Shown here piece by piece: positions 1-10,192 of a DNA stretch of 64,000 bases. Position 1 is the stretch's first letter, and each line of letters starts with the position of its first letter. The notes under the pieces are model-generated. The model did no database searches. It saw only the letters and a program-made list of their open reading frames with translations, and was not told the DNA's origin. Location: assembly GCA_951799405.1 (NCBI GenBank), contig OX637351.1, forward strand, positions 6,232,251-6,296,250, given 5' to 3'. The position numbers and the translations under genes were made by a program. The DNA comes from Agapetus fuscipes (lineage: Eukaryota; Arthropoda; Insecta; Trichoptera; Glossosomatidae).

Positions 1-680
1 ACAAGTCAAGCCTCAGATCATCCTCGTGAGAACAATCTCAATATTTGTACAAATAAACAAACACTCAAACTTGGGTAAACTTAATTCCAATCAAAATATT
101 TGTCCGAACAAACAAACACTCAAACATGAGTCCACTTTTCTAGATTCGGTCCACGATTGTTTTCTATTCGAGTAGGTACCTAGTCTCGTTTGATAGCAAC
201 TGCAATATTTTTTTCAAAACAAACAAACAAACAAACACTTAAACTTCGGTCCAAGATTGTTTTCTGTTCAAATGCCTACTCAAGTTGATTAATTAACGAT
301 TATTAACTTGGACAAAACGACCCTCAGATCATCTTTAAAAATGCAATCGAAATATTTGTTGCAAACAAACAAACACTTAAACTCTAGTTTACTTTCAAGA
401 TTCAGTCCACGATTGTTTTCTAATCGAGTATTCTCGTTCGAGAGCAATTGCAATACTTTTTCAAAAAAAACAAACAAACAAACACTTAAACTTCGTTCCA
501 CGATTGTTTTCTGTTCAAGTATCTACTCACGTTGATTAATTAACGATTGAAAACTTAGACAAAATGACCCTCAGATCACCTTTGCAAGAATAATCTAAAT
601 ATTTGTTGCAAACAAACAAACAAACACTTAAACTTCAGTTTACTTTCTTAATTAAGTCCTCGATCGCTTTCTACTTGCTT
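1..680. repeat. ~250 bp tandem repeat, about 2.8 units
   Basis: Landmarks recur at a near-constant spacing: AATATTTGT at about 95, 351 and 598, and CCCTCAGATC at 321 and 568. Each unit carries two (AACA)n tracts followed by a CACGATTGTTTTCT-like block. The unit thus looks like an older internal duplication of about 100 + 145 bp. The array may continue left of the window. Short frames across it come from the repeats and are not taken as genes. Confidence 0.75.
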
Positions 681-689
681 ACTCCCTTA

Positions 690-2190
690 ATAATTAATCA
701 TAGATATTTTTATTATTTAAAAACAAGATTTTTCCAGTCATTTGTTTTTTTTCAATTTATTTATTTATTAGAATCTCTTTATTTATTTCACACATCCGTC
801 GTACATAATAGATAATGTATTTTAAAATTCATATTAAAAGTCAACAAATTCAACATTATGTTTATGTACATTTTTTACACCAATTAGGTAAATTTTTTCA
901 ATATTTTTTTTCTGTTTTAAAATGTGTAACATACGTTGAAAAAAAATTAAAAATTCACCTTAATTAATTGGATGGTTGATTCTTTTTTTTTACCACATCA
1001 AATATTGCGACGGTAGTTTTTCGTATGAAATAATTTCCAATTTAAATGTAAATTGGTTAATTTTTAATTTACAGAAATCAATTTAAAAATGTAAACGCGT
1101 TTCATTATTATTATTTTTAATTCTGATTTGTACTTTTTTGTTTTAAATCTGTAATTATTTATTCGCTTGAATTAACAAAGAAAATGCAGCAATTAATACA
1201 GCTTAAAATGGTCGTTTACGCGGTGTTTTATTCAATTTAACAATAAAATTGAAAAACAAACGATTTCTACCAATCAAGAAATATTGAGTTATGTAAAAAT
1301 GTTTGGGTATCACAGATTTCTTAATTGTAAATCATAATAGGTATTGTTTTTAAATTTAGAACACAAACTAAAAGGTTACTAATTCATTGCTCATTCCTAT
1401 TTTATTTATTTATTTAGAATAACATTTATTTAAAAAAGGAACAAACACAAAGGCGTAGTCAATTTCCGATGAAAATAAAAATGCTTATTTCCTTTTTAGA
1501 TTTTTGTTTTGTAATGAGAATTAAAGAAAAAACTGCAATTCGAATGACAGTCGTTTGAAAAAGGAACCAACACAGAGGCGTAGTCAATTCCGGATGAGTT
1601 TTTTTCCCGTAATTTTGTTTTTTTTTTCACTTTTAGGTGCGCGATGTCGTTAATTAGTGTAAGGTGGTTCACGCTAGGCTGGCGGCTCAGCCGTCACGGC
1701 TCTTGCTTACATAGAATCCACTCACTTTTCATACAAAACGATCCATTTCTTAGAACACACACACAACACATGCACCCGGGGAGCAATTAACCATTTAATG
1801 GCGCGCACAGGAAGCACGAATTTAAATTTTATAAGTTTCAAACAGTGCAATTAAGATTGTTTCAATCAGTTTTGATTACACTTTGTACAATTTCAGTGTT
1901 TTCAAATCGTTTGATATAAAATAACACAAAAATATTTAAATGTTGTATTTTAAAATACTACGTATTAGTTGCGCAATAAATAAATAGATAATTGTTTAGT
2001 CAATTATATTTGCAGGTAGATAGTACAAGAAAAAAAACACTTTTTTCACTGGAACACAGAAATATTCAGGTTTGAAATTCACGGTACCTACATCGATGTT
2101 TTTTTTTATAAAATTACAATAGAATCGTTCAATTATTGTTTTAATTTTGCAAATTTGACGAACTCGTGAAAAATTTACAGAAACAAATGC
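690..2190. other. AT-rich intergenic stretch
   Basis: No gene or known repeat was recognised. One ~40 bp segment occurs twice in direct orientation (about 1432-1471 and 1555-1597), sharing AGGCGTAGTCAATT. The rest is long A/T runs. Confidence 0.5.
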
Positions 2191-2480
2191 GTTAAAATCA
2201 CCCACGTGCGACGCGAAGCTCGTATGGGGAGCGACTAAAAACGTTTATCCAAACCTGCCTCTACCCCACCACTGGACGCGAAAAGGTGTGTTGACTTTTG
2301 ACCAATCGCGCGCGAGATGAATTAAGCGTCGACCAATCGAAGCGCTGGAAGTTGAACGAGGGGGCGGGGCTACGCGTAAATTGCAGGGGTGGAGTCGAGA
2401 TGTTTGCGTTGAAAAAAAACATTCTTATTTCAAACGGTCCTATCACGCGCCGGCCGCTTCGACAGAGTGGGACGATCAAT
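2190..2480. promoter_or_regulatory. GC-rich, CpG-rich segment with CCAAT boxes and a GC box
   Basis: This segment stands out from the AT-rich surroundings. It has two CCAAT motifs at 2302-2306 and 2333-2337, both within GACCAATCG-like contexts, and a GGGGGCGGGGC box at 2360-2370. Many CpGs surround them. The arrangement resembles a TATA-less promoter, but no convincing first exon follows on either strand. It could also be the promoter part of an unrecognised element. Confidence 0.35.
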
Positions 2481-2673
2481 TTGTGTTATTTTTTTTAAAT
2501 TCTTTTTTTAAACGAGAATTTAATGGGTATTTTTTTCATTCACGATCATGTCTCTCTGCCTACACATATCTATAGGCCATATAATAATTATTGTTAATAC
2601 ATTTGATATCAAAACTTTTTGTGTATTGTCCGTGGATGGCGTCATTTTAGATTCTTTTTTTTACTTTTGATGT

Positions 2674-3012
2674 CCGGTCGATAGCTCAGTGGGTAGAGTG
2701 CTTGCATTCCATGCCGTGAGCTTGGGTTCGAATCCCACCGAGGGTGTCAGAAAAGATTTTCTATTTTGTTGTTTATTTCAAACCCCACAATAAAATACCG
2801 GTCAAAGCTTACTCTGCCTTCACAAGAAATGAGGACCTACCAGCCCCCTAGGGAGCTGGGAAACCCCAACTTCAACTGAAGTGGTTGGCGTAAGGCCGGT
2901 CCCCTTACCTGTAAAAATAAATATATTCCACTCGCCACTTCGGGAGCGAAACCCTTCGGGAACAACGCGGCAAGAAGTTATACTATACATATGTGTAGCT
3001 TAGTTGCGTTTT
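2674..3012 (+). repeat. SINE-B, long form, complete
   Basis: The head has an A box (TAGCTCAGTGGGTAGAG) and a B box (GGTTCGAATCC) like a tRNA gene, so internal Pol III transcription is expected. The body runs through CCGAGGGTGTCAG, a GGGAGCTGGG block and CTTACCTGTAAAAATAAAT to GTGTAGCTTAGTTGCGTTTTT. The 3' end is T-rich and has no poly(A). Confidence 0.85.
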
Positions 3013-3081
3013 TGCGTTGATGTTTAATGACGGTTAGGTTATTACATTGGTTATGAGGCTGATCACTCATCTACATAATTA

Positions 3082-3334
3082 TAATCTATAATCTAAGTTG
3101 CAAGGATATATTCATTCAAAGCTCTCAGATGTAGATATGCCCACAAACAAACACGTGTAGTTCGCGCTTACAAATGCTGAATGTGTAGGTACTTACAAAT
3201 TAAATCCAAACCTCAAATGAACATAAAACATACAACTTTTACCGACCTTCCCTGACACAGGGGTGACATTGGCAAAGTGAACCATTTTTTTACAGTATGG
3301 GTGGTCAGCCTCATACCAACCTATAAATCAAGGA
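3082..3334 (-). repeat. rep-A, near full length
   Basis: Read on the minus strand it starts near TTGATTTATAGGTTGGTATGA and contains the hairpin-like CCCCTGT-x-CAGGGAAGG. It ends TTGCAACTTAGATTATAGATTATAG, a short tandem 3' end. This layout, with frequent 5' truncation elsewhere, suggests a LINE-mobilised retroposon of unknown origin. Confidence 0.75.
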
Positions 3335-3370
3335 GATGATTTATAATACCTAATCAAATTACGTATCTAC

Positions 3371-3570
3371 AGGTTCTCTTTGCCAATGTAACCCCTGTTT
3401 CAGGGAAGGTCGGTAAGAGTTGCAGGGTTTACGTTCATTTGCGTTTGGTTTTAATTTGTAAGTACACATTCAGCATCTGTAAGCGCAAACTTGCACGTGT
3501 CTGTTTGTGGGCATGCATTTGATACCTATGTGTTTTGAATGTTAATACATCCTTGCAACTTAGATTAGAC
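3371..3570 (+). repeat. rep-A, 5'-truncated
   Basis: Begins at CTTTGCCAATGT and lacks the first ~45 bp. The 3' end is CTTGCAACTTAGATTAGAC. It lies head to head with the copy at 3082-3334. Confidence 0.75.
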
Positions 3571-3655
3571 TTACTATGAGAAGTAACATCCAAATAAAAT
3601 GTTTTATCCGCGATTTCTCAAATCAGTGAATCAGCACTTATTAAGCTCTTATAAG

Positions 3656-3901
3656 TAGGTTGGTATGTGGCTGACATGCTGTGGGAAATGGTTCACCCTG
3701 CCAATGTCGCCCCTGTTTCAGGGAAGGTCGGCAAGAGTTGCAAGGTTTATGTTCATGTGAGGTTTTTTATGGTTTTATTTGTATGCACACATGCACAATA
3801 TGTGGGCGCGAACCTACATGTGCCTGTTTGTGGGCATGCATTTGATATGAGCTTGGAATGTTAATTTATCTTTGCAATTTAGATTATAGAGATTATAGAT
3901 A
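3656..3901 (+). repeat. rep-A, full length
   Basis: Starts AGGTTGGTATGTGGCTGAC and ends GCAATTTAGATTATAGAGATTATAGAT. The ~45 bp just upstream (3600-3645) recurs near 50160-50205. Confidence 0.75.
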
Positions 3902-4160
3902 GGTACAAGAAAATGTTGTATAATCGAGGGTATAAAAATGCAATTGTTTTGTTTATGATTATTCTGTCACAGATCCACCATCGCTCAGGCGCTGCGAGCA
4001 GATGTTCGCGTGTGAAGGAGCATTATGTGTTGGCGACGTGACGTTATAACATTTTCCACTTGGCTGACTCCCTGCGAGGAGGCTCGATGCCTTTTCACAG
4101 TCATATTAAGTTAGCAGTCCATCCTATTCCTTGACCTTTGTGACTCGATACGCAACGCAA

Positions 4161-4640
4161 ACGCAACGCGACTAAGCTACACATATAGTGTAACTTCTTG
4201 CCGAAGGGGTCGCATGTGGCGATTCGGGACCTATTTACTTTTACGGGTAAGGGGGCCGGCCTCACACCAAGCACTTTTTAGTTGAAGTGGAGGTTTCCCA
4301 GCTCCCGGGGGGGGGCTGGTTCTCATTTCTTGTGAAGACTGAGTAAGCCTTGAGATCGAACCCTTGCTCTCGGCATGGAATGCAAGCATTCTACCAATTG
4401 AGCTATCGACTTTTTTACGAGCTTGGTCGTCGTCGCTACAAAGCTCAAGCAAGACCCAGTTGCTATTAGGCTGGATGAACCTTTGTTGACCGGTCTTTGA
4501 TAAAGGATTATGAATTTCTCACCCAGCGGAGAGCGAATTTTAAAATATAAATGGTATTTTTTTTGTGTCCCGCCTGGATTCGAACCCACAACCTTCCATT
4601 TGCGAGGCAGAAGTGTTAACCACCAGACTACGGACCGGTT
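4161..4640 (-). repeat. Composite SINE-C + SINE-B (short form)
   Basis: On the minus strand SINE-C (4640-4414) has head ACCGGTCCGTAGTCTGGTGG and B box GGTTCGAATCC. It runs directly into SINE-B (4413-4161) through the linker AGCTCGTAAAAAAGTCGATAGC. SINE-B here is the short form, lacking the ~75 bp between its B box and TACTCAG. A ~36 bp direct repeat flanks the unit (4110-4146 and 4649-4685). Confidence 0.8.
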
Positions 4641-4681
4641 AGGACGGACGTTAGCAGTCTATCCTATTGCTAAGCCTTTGT

Positions 4682-5880
4682 GACTGTAACTGTAACTCTG
4701 TCGCCATTCCGCTAGGGGTGGCCAGAGCCTCTGCAGAGTTGCCTCCATTTTTTCCTATCCTGACATACCTCTTTCAATTCCTTCATATCCATCACCTTTT
4801 TCATGCATTTTCTTCTTTTACGCTCACTTTGTATATCCCATTCTTTCACAATCTCCACAATCTGATCACTCCATACTTTTCTCGGTCGTCCCTTCCCTCT
4901 TTTTCCTTTCACACTTTCTTTGTATAGTACATACTTTGTCAGTCTATCATCATTCATTCTTTCCACATGCCCAAACCATCTCATCACATTATTTTGTACT
5001 TTAACTTTCACATCCTCTTTCAAATTACATTATTTTTTTACCCATTCATTCCTAACTTTATCCCTCAAAGTTTTTTCTGTCATACTTCTCAAATGCTTCA
5101 TTTCCACCGTACATACTTTACTCATTTCACTATCATTCACTGTCCATGTTTCACTTCCATACATCAAAGTCGGTAACAATATGCCATTGTGTACCGCCAT
5201 TCTCAGATCCATCGTCAGTCGCTTGTTCTGTGCTATTCTTCCTATTGCACCGACCACTTGCTTTCCCTTGCACACCCTATTCTCAAGTTCTCTTGTCATC
5301 TTTCCATTCTTCTCAAACATACTTCCCAAGTATCTAAATTCATCCACAATTTCAACTTTCGTACCATTTAACATAAACGTGCATTTTTCATTTTCATCCG
5401 TTCTGTCAAAGATCAGTACTTTCGTCTTACTTGCATTAATTTTCAACTTGTTCACACATAGGGCATGGTTCAAACTAGAGAGCATTGTCTGGAGTTCCGC
5501 TGCTGAATCAGCAATTAATACTGCGTCATCAGCATAAAGCAGAACTCCGACTTTTCTCTCTCCAATTTGTATGCCATGTCCTTCCGGATTCGCTTGTTTA
5601 ACACATTGATCCATGATTATATTGAATAACCATGGGCTCATTATGCAACCCTGTCTCACACCCTTGTACACATTAAAATACTCGCTGTATTCTCCTTCCA
5701 CCCTGACACACGCCCTGCTATTTACATAGATGGCGCGTATCACATTCAAAAGTGCTTTGTTTACACCATACTTCTCTAGCACACACCACATCATACTTCT
5801 ATCCACCGAGTCGAAGGCTTTCTCAAGATCTACGAAAGCCGCGTAGACCTTTTTATTTACGGCCAGCTGTTTTTCGACTA
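4682..5880 (-). pseudogene. 5'-truncated RTE-type LINE reverse transcriptase
   Basis: This is the back half of a non-LTR reverse transcriptase, transcribed right to left. In order it shows VDLEKAFDSVDRSMMW (motif A region, aspartates present), RQGCIMSPWLFN, the catalytic-site motif YADDAVLIADS, FRYLGS, YGSETWTV, RWFGHVERM and the C-terminal GRPRKVWSDQI. The frame is open from about 5878 to 4712 except for one in-frame TAA at 5030-5032, where the related copy at 10193-10701 keeps a GAA. The product would be about 388 residues, lacking the endonuclease and the N-terminal RT, so it is 5'-truncated as expected after target-primed reverse transcription. The 3' end is a (TGTAAC)n-like repeat at 4684-4699, typical of RTE elements. 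A plus-strand frame of 205 codons over the same region is an antisense shadow. Confidence 0.9.
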
Positions 5881-6244
5881 AATAAAGCTATGTATGTATG
5901 TGTGAAAAGTAGGTAGGTAGGTACCTACATATAATGAGGATAAAAAACACAACTAAGCTACACATATAGTGCTACCTACTTATTTTCGTGTTTTTCACCT
6001 CACCTTTTTTGATACCCAATATGACGTACCTATCGTATATAAATAAAATATTCATTTTTTTTAGGTACGCCTCGTAGTCGATACACATGATTAAGTTAGA
6101 GAGATGGACATTAAAGAATGGAAGACAGCGTTGAATATAAATCTCTTTTTTCGACACACTTGTATGGGACTGCTGTCCTAAGCGGCCGCTACGTTAACGC
6201 TACTAAGACGCTGAACGACGATCCTGCTGAAAACATATTTTTTT

Positions 6245-6830
6245 TTTCAATAATAATAATAATAATTTATTTATTTATACAAAAACACCTCTTCACATTA
6301 CATTTGTACACATAAGAACTTTAATTTAATAAGAAAAATACATGTGCCTGAACTAGGAAATCCTGTATCTCAGGCGTAGAGAGCTTGTACACAATATATA
6401 CCTAGGTAAATAATAATTATTACATTAATTCATATTTTAATACTACCATCTTAAATCTTGGTTCTAATACTATAAACTTAGTTAACTCAAGATATTAGGA
6501 TAAACAAATGTAAAATAGAAATATAAATTTACTCAACTACAATTAAGAGCTTCTCTGTATCTTCGTAGGTCATGTCTTGTAGAGTGTCATGGAGAGTCAA
6601 TTTACAATTTATGTAATTTAAGGGATATATGTCTATCAGTGCATTTAGCCTATTGTAAAGGAATGGTCCTAAGAATACATAGAATTTTTTTATAAAAGCA
6701 TGTCTTATTGCTAGTTTTGGTGGACAGACTAAATCCTTTCGCCTTTTATTTGCTAGCTCAGTGCTGAAGGGAATGGCTGCATGTTGTTTCAGGACAATGC
6801 TCAATTGATAAAGACATCAGTGAAACTTTT
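6245..6830 (-). pseudogene. C-terminal remnant of a non-LTR retrotransposon (probable)
   Basis: A 91-codon minus-strand frame (6804-6529) contains a basic stretch (ELANKRRKDLV), then FLGPFLYNRLN and a TEKLL end. Its composition resembles the extreme C-terminus of LINE polyproteins. Downstream on the minus strand the segment ends in AATAAATAAATTATTATTATTATT, a plausible LINE 3' tail. The clade is not assigned. It could be an unrelated short frame. Confidence 0.4.
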
Positions 6831-7148
6831 TACAAAATGTAATAAATAAAGTAGAGTATTGTTATTTGCAGATGTACCTACTGTACGCTGGCTTGCTAAG
6901 CTGTAATTAAAAACGCTTTTAATTGGTCATTTAGAGGCAATGCGCAGAACAATCACATGCTCAATACGAGAGAACTAACCAATTGTGGCACACTCGAGAG
7001 GTGAAGTGTTCTCGTCAGAAAAATACACATTCTTACAGACGAGAAAAAAAATGCGACTTCATGCCGCGTTGTCCTTGAAGGCATCGCACGTGGCGCGTAT
7101 AACCTATTGGGGGTTGCTCAACTCCCGAAGGAGCTGGTTCTTATTTCC
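6830..7148. other. Unassigned intergenic sequence
   Basis: No gene or named repeat. Around 7060-7130 a few words resemble SINE-B (CCGCGTTGTCC, GGGAGCTGGTT-like), suggesting a heavily degraded copy. Confidence 0.35.
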
Positions 7149-7611
7149 GTAGTCCAGTGTAACACTTCCCGGCGGAGCACAAAAAATATACCTACCAGTG
7201 GCAAAGGGTGCCATACAAGCCGGTTTCCATCGGTTTCCCGTTTAAAATGAGGCAGAAATGATAATAAAGTAGACTGCATGGTTTCAATGGGGGAAAAATA
7301 CGTATTGTTTATTTGGTTTTAAATGTATTTTTTTACTTTGTGCCTATATTTTTTAACTACTTTTTTATATCATTTTAAAAGGGAAGCCGATGGGAATCGG
7401 CTTGTATGGCACGCTTTGCCACTGATACCTACCATTTATATTTTCAAATGTGCTCTTCGCTGGGTTGAAAAATTCATAAACCTCTACTACCAAAGACCGG
7501 TCACCAAAGGTCCATCCAGCCTTACAGTAGCTGGTTCTTGCTTGAGAATTGGCGCTTTGTATCGACGACCAAGTTCGTACAAAGTCCGGTCGATAGCTCA
7601 GTTGGTAGAAC
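7149..7611 (+). repeat. SINE-C + SINE-B head, interrupted by a MITE
   Basis: A deleted SINE-C head (7149-7195) and its body (7425-7583) are separated by the hAT-type element at 7196-7424. The body runs into the first ~28 bp of SINE-B (GTCCGGTCGATAGCTCAGTTGG). That is cut off at about 7611, where CR1/L2 sequence begins. Confidence 0.75.
7196..7424. mobile_element. hAT-type MITE, 229 bp, with 8 bp target duplication
   Basis: Inverted ends CAGTGGCAAAGGGTGCCATA and TATGGCACGCTTTGCCACTG are flanked by ATACCTAC on both sides (7188-7195 and 7425-7432). The CAGNG ends and 8 bp duplication fit the hAT superfamily. No transposase frame is present. It sits inside SINE-C, so it is younger than that copy. 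Confidence 0.85.
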
Positions 7612-7960
7612 CCCCTTTAAAGCACTGCGTGGGAGTGCTCCGGGGTACCTGATGGAGCTAGTGTCTCCAGCAACTACTACCTCGCGCGGACAAACACTGA
7701 GGTCAGCTGCATCAAGAAGCAGCTACCTGGACATCCCTGCAAGAAGGCCACACTGTTTTTGGAGACAGGGCATTCAAGGCAGCCGCTCCAATGACTTGGA
7801 ATGCTATTCCCGCCTCACTGACGGAACTGGAGTTGGAGAGACTGTTTTAAAAGAAGTCTCAAGACTCACCTCTTCGTCCAATCATATAGACAAGCGCCTT
7901 TGTAGTGACACACTGTCATGAAAGGCAATGTACAATTTTTGTCTTATTGTTATTAATAGT
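7611..7960 (+). pseudogene. CR1/L2-type LINE C-terminus and 3' end
   Basis: Plus-strand frames read KALRGSAPGYLMELVSPAT, then DIPARRP and a shifted frame equivalent to GDRAFKAAAPMTWNA and the terminal F-x-LKTHLF. This C-terminal pattern is shared by CR1/L2 clade reverse transcriptases. The frame is broken near 7760-7860. It is fused at its 5' side to a SINE-B head with no obvious gap. A second copy is at 19530-20056. Confidence 0.7.
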
Positions 7961-7971
7961 AGTAATTGTAT

Positions 7972-8466
7972 ATTGTTGCCGACCCTGATGTATGGAAGCG
8001 AGTCATGGATGGTGAATGAAAGAGAAGTAAATAAGGTATGCACCGTAGAAATGGCTCATTTGAGAAGTATGACAGGAAAAACACTGAAAGATAGAGTGAG
8101 AAACGATTGGGTTCTAAATGAATGCGGAGTAAAAGAAAGCGTAAAAGTGAAAGTTCAAAGAAGTGTGATGCGATGGTTTTGGACATATTGAAAGGATGAA
8201 TGAAGACCGACTGAGAAAAAGAGTATAATATAAAGGCAATGTAATAGATAAGCGTTGAAGGGGAAGACCTAGGAAAGAATGGATTGATCAGATAAGTGAG
8301 ATTGCGAATAAATGGAATTTACAGAGAAGAGCATGCATGAAAAGAGTGATGAAATTAGATGAGATGAAAGAAGTATCTATGCAAGGACAGAGTCAAGTGG
8401 AGGCACTTGTGTGGAGGTACCGGCCACCCCTAGAGGAATGGCGGCAGGATACAAGACAAGACAAGT
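7972..8466 (+). pseudogene. RTE-type LINE reverse transcriptase C-terminus
   Basis: Reads LPTLMYGSESWMVNEREV, then HLRSMTGKTLKDRVRNDW and RWF, after which an extra T near 8177 shifts the frame. The next frame reads GHIERMNEDRL and the RPRKEWIDQI-like C-terminus. The 3' end is GGAATGGCGGCAGGATACAAGACAAGACAAG, a short tandem tail. It belongs to a different subfamily from 4682-5880. Confidence 0.8.
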
Positions 8467-8469
8467 TAT

Positions 8470-8960
8470 TATTAACGCTTGCATTTTTTTTAGAAATGTT
8501 AGCTAGGCGCTTCCACTTCTTATTACTTGCATATCAGCAGTATCCCACAGGAGATAGCATCTGCTTAATAAGTCGTAAAAGTAACCTGCGGAATTGTTCA
8601 ACAAACTGCTCTTTACTCCTCTCTGACACCGCACTGCTCGTAGAAAACACACGGCCGTAACTGAGGCGTCAGACAAGGGGTTCACGAGTAAAATCTACAG
8701 TGCAGTAAAAGGTCGTGGACTTCGAAAACATAAACAAATTTCTTGGTTTCATTGCACCAAAGCTTTGCAAACATAAAATTAATTAATTAATTTTGATCTA
8801 TGGTTTGTTCTTAATAATTTTAATTTGACATGTACATCACTCTTGATAATGACCTGAGTATTGAAGGTCGAAAGTGCTCGAGATATAAAATATTATTGTG
8901 AAAATTAAACTACGTTCAAGTAAAATTAATTAAGTGGAAATTACGGTCGTTTGACATATT
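8470..8960. other. Unassigned intergenic sequence
   Basis: Short frames on both strands show no recognised domain. I see no repeat boundary. Confidence 0.4.
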
Positions 8961-9037
8961 TACAATAATAATAGCTACGTAGTTAAAATTGTATTTATCG
9001 TATATTAGACGAACCGTTATAAGAGAACTTACATTAT

Positions 9038-9077
9038 TCTCGACGTTTCGTTAGCGATGTAGCTAACGTCTTCAGCA
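9038..9077 (-). ncRNA. Hammerhead-ribozyme-like core
   Basis: The minus strand reads CTGAAGA, C, stem GTTAGC, loop TACATC, stem GCTAAC, GAAAC. This matches the hammerhead core C-U-G-A-N-G-A and G-A-A-A around a perfect 6 bp helix II. I could not identify helix III with a UH cleavage site, so activity is unproven. Confidence 0.4.
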
Positions 9078-9383
9078 GACACCCTCTCTGGGCAGCTCCT
9101 CCAAGGGCAACATGCACTTTATTAGACTCGACCAAACGGAGGTTATATGTAAAGAAAAGTTCTTGATTCCTAGAGGGTGAGAGAAACCATTGAAATTTAT
9201 GGGCATCCGAACTTCAACAGGAATGACAGCTTTTAATCGTCCAGTATTTGGAAACCAATACCTAATATTCGTATCAAAGACAATGGTATAATCAGCTCCG
9301 TATGTACGGATAGCATAGTGCCATCTAGTGATGTGGACTGGAAACAGAATAAAAGTGTAAATATTCTTGACAAACCTAATCAT
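9072..9383 (-). pseudogene. Penelope-like endonuclease C-terminal fragment (tentative)
   Basis: A 103-codon frame. Near its end it reads RMPINFN, then FSLHITSVWSSLIK, similar in order to the H-x-NFNR ... L-x-x-W-P pattern of Penelope-like (GIY-YIG type) C-termini. The TGA stop (9074-9072) lies inside the CTGAAGA box of the ribozyme-like motif. No GIY-YIG motif is present in the retained part. Confidence 0.4.
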
Positions 9384-9697
9384 AATTACTACCTTTGCTC
9401 CAAGGTATGCCGTGATTTGTAAAAGTTTTATAGAAAAATCAGTTCATCCTTAGTCGTCGTCATGCCCGGATTAAGGGCGGATCGAGCGGTACAACCGAAC
9501 CAGGGCCCCCACAGGGCCAACAAAACTCTTATATGTTTATCAGTGCCCAAGTCTTTCGGGGCATATGTGACCAAAGGGGTCCCCGATGACAGACTTAATA
9601 GAAATTAGTTTACAAGCATTACAACAAAATATCTTTGGGGTGTATGTCTTATGAGGCATACTAAGGGCTAAGGGGCCCCCCAAAAGCTAAAAAATAT

Positions 9698-9740
9698 TGT
9701 TGAAGACGTTAGCTACGTCGCTAATGAAACGTCGAGAATA
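9698..9740 (+). ncRNA. Hammerhead-like core, inverted copy
   Basis: Mirror of 9038-9077 in the right terminal repeat: TTGAAGA, stem GTTAGC, loop TACGTC, stem GCTAAT, GAAAC. The first C of the box is T, so this copy is degraded. Confidence 0.35.
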
Positions 9741-9814
9741 ATGTATGTTTTCTTATAACAGCTCGTCTAATATCCGATAAATAAAATTTTAACTGTGTAG
9801 TTATTCTTATTGTA

Positions 9815-10190
9815 ATTAATAAGAATTGACAGGTACATAGTTCAGAAGTAGTTCACGCCACCGACTCTTAAACACAAGATTGTGAGTTCTAAACAACAGA
9901 GAAGTTTGAAATAGATTGTAAGAGGAATACTGTAAAAAGACCAAAGAAACTTGCTTTAAAATAAAAACTAAAAATAAAGAAATAATTCAGTTACGCCCTT
10001 GTTGAATACTTTTCTACTCTGACGTTCCTATTCCCATGCTGAGCTAAATGATAAGCAACTCTAGGCTGCTTCCTAATGTCAGGCCCTGATTCCGCCAGCC
10101 GGGGGCCCTGGGGCATCGATGACCAAAACGAACTTGAATACTGCCTACTGGGCAACGCCACTGTTTTTAATGAATTTTTCATATTTCTTT
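9815..10190. other. Unassigned intergenic sequence
   Basis: Around 10080-10110 a GGGGGCCCTGGGGC stretch resembles 9500-9520 and 11690-11710, so a dispersed element edge is possible. No gene is seen. Confidence 0.3.
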
Positions 10191-10192
10191 AC

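Larger units (their letters stand above)
8961..9814 (-). mobile_element. Penelope-like element remnant with inverted terminal repeats
   Basis: The two ends, about 8961-9080 and 9697-9814, are inverted copies of each other over roughly 100 bp (TACAATAA ... TTATTGTA outermost). Next to the left end lies a minus-strand frame resembling a Penelope-like endonuclease C-terminus. Inverted or partial terminal repeats of this kind are described for Penelope-like elements. The RT core is missing. Confidence 0.5.

Noticed and set aside
2674..2760. Functional tRNA gene
   Set aside because: A and B boxes fit, but the acceptor arm does not pair and the same head occurs many times joined to the SINE body.
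4920..5537. 205-codon plus-strand open frame
   Set aside because: It is antisense to the RTE reverse transcriptase, whose minus-strand frame has recognisable RT motifs.
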